From the NCBI GenBank assembly GCA_033557465.1, contig CM066031.1:1673074800-1673138799 (forward strand): DNA of 64,000 bases. Reading direction: 5' to 3'. Made by a program: the position numbers and the translations under genes. The notes under the pieces were generated by a model. It worked only from the letters and a program-made list of their open reading frames with translations. It ran no database searches and was not told the origin of the DNA. Each line of letters opens with the position of its first letter. Position 1 is the stretch's first letter. Positions 63,206 through 64,000 of the stretch are shown piece by piece. This DNA is from Ichthyophis bannanicus. Taxonomy: Eukaryota; Chordata; Amphibia; Gymnophiona; Ichthyophiidae.

Positions 63206-64000
63206 GTATGGTGTTGGGGAGCTCGATTAATAGAGGCAGCATGCAATAAGATGTGACAACATTTGGAAGATAAGTTGATTTGTTTCAAGTGCACCATATG
63301 CATGACAGGTTTTGAGGGATTGCAGCACTATTTCTACAATATGCTCTGAGAGATTGAGGGTGATTTAATATATAGCTTTTGAAATTTTGTCATACAATGC
63401 TGACAATTAAAAATTGATAGAAGGTGTTTTTTATGGCCATTGATGTATGGAGGATGGGCTTAGGCCTATATATTTCATGCCATTTCTCTAACCTCATTGG
63501 ATTCTGAGGGCCTTTTCTCCTTCTATTTTAAGTCTTATAAACCTGATGTGAATAGTGTGGAGATTGGTGGTGCGACGTATTTTTGCATTTGTCTAATGGT
63601 AACTAGTCAATTTAACAAAGTAATGGGGAAAACTTACAGTATGCTTTGTTCCGTAGAGCAAAGTTGGTAATATTATCCGTGCATAGGACACTAATCTGAC
63701 CCCACCTTGAGTGCCGTTTTCACTTCTGGAGGCCCTATATTTGTAAGAATATTGAAAGGCCTGATTGAAGGTACCCAGAACTTAAGGGAGTTAGTAGGTG
63801 ATGACAGAAAAAGATCAATTAGCCAAATGGGCTAGTATATAAAGCTTTTATCTGATACATTACAAAGAGTCTTCCTGTTTCCAATTTCCTGTTACCAACT
63901 TGCTACAAGTTCTTGATTTTAGCTTTTCAACATCAATGTGCTAGAGGATACCAGTTGTTTAGTACCCAGGTCAATGCCTCATTTCTGGGCCTGGCTGCTG
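63206..64000. other. No recognised feature
   Basis: No coding region or named repeat can be supported up to the window edge. Short CR1-like words near 63,690-63,750 are too weak to call. Confidence 0.4.

Overview
This window is repeat-dense, gene-poor nuclear DNA of a vertebrate. I found no host protein-coding exon I can defend. It combines CR1, L2, RTE (BovB-like), L1-like and Penelope-like retroelements, tRNA-headed SINEs with L2-type tails, hAT and piggyBac-like nonautonomous DNA transposons and endogenous retroviruses. This mix fits a large-genome amphibian. The SINE heads and the CR1 3' ends resemble what I recall from caecilians, but that assignment is inference.

Layout. 1-4,750: a palindrome-rich repeat, a 5'-truncated L2, a TTAA-flanked MITE and a foldback MITE. 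4,757-10,114: an ORF1-only L1 derivative (HAL1-like) with its own target-site duplication (TSD), carrying a SINE and a near-full RTE element that also has its own TSD. 11,466-13,476, 18,836-22,075, 22,237-24,892 and 35,372-37,535: four copies of a compound element with a small open frame, a G-rich satellite and a GC-rich palindrome; two copies have perfect 8-bp TSDs but different terminal repeats. 15,050-16,690: a Penelope-like element with a GIY-YIG domain and a hammerhead-like core. 25,651-28,560: an LTR facing the 3' LTR, env and integrase end of a decayed second retrovirus. 29,081-34,918: a long CR1 with L2 insertions.

39,513-49,418 is the centrepiece: a structurally complete gamma-type endogenous retrovirus with LTR, primer-binding site, gag, in-frame TGA, pro-pol, splice acceptor, env, polypurine tract and LTR, flanked by AGGC. 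The two LTRs differ by two substitutions and two indels, so integration was recent. The only coding lesions I see are two frame changes, each at or next to a homopolymer (8 A in gag, 11 G in pol).

49,423-64,000: a 5'-truncated L1 with a 14-bp TSD, two more copies of the palindrome-rich family, a MITE split by an L2, an antisense L1 tail, a possible long solo LTR, SINEs, RTE and CR1 fragments and two foldback elements.

How the parts relate: SINE tails match the L2 3' ends, so L2 machinery probably moved them; the ORF1-only L1 derivative and the compound hAT copies likewise depend on partners encoded elsewhere; the provirus encodes its own gag, pol and env.
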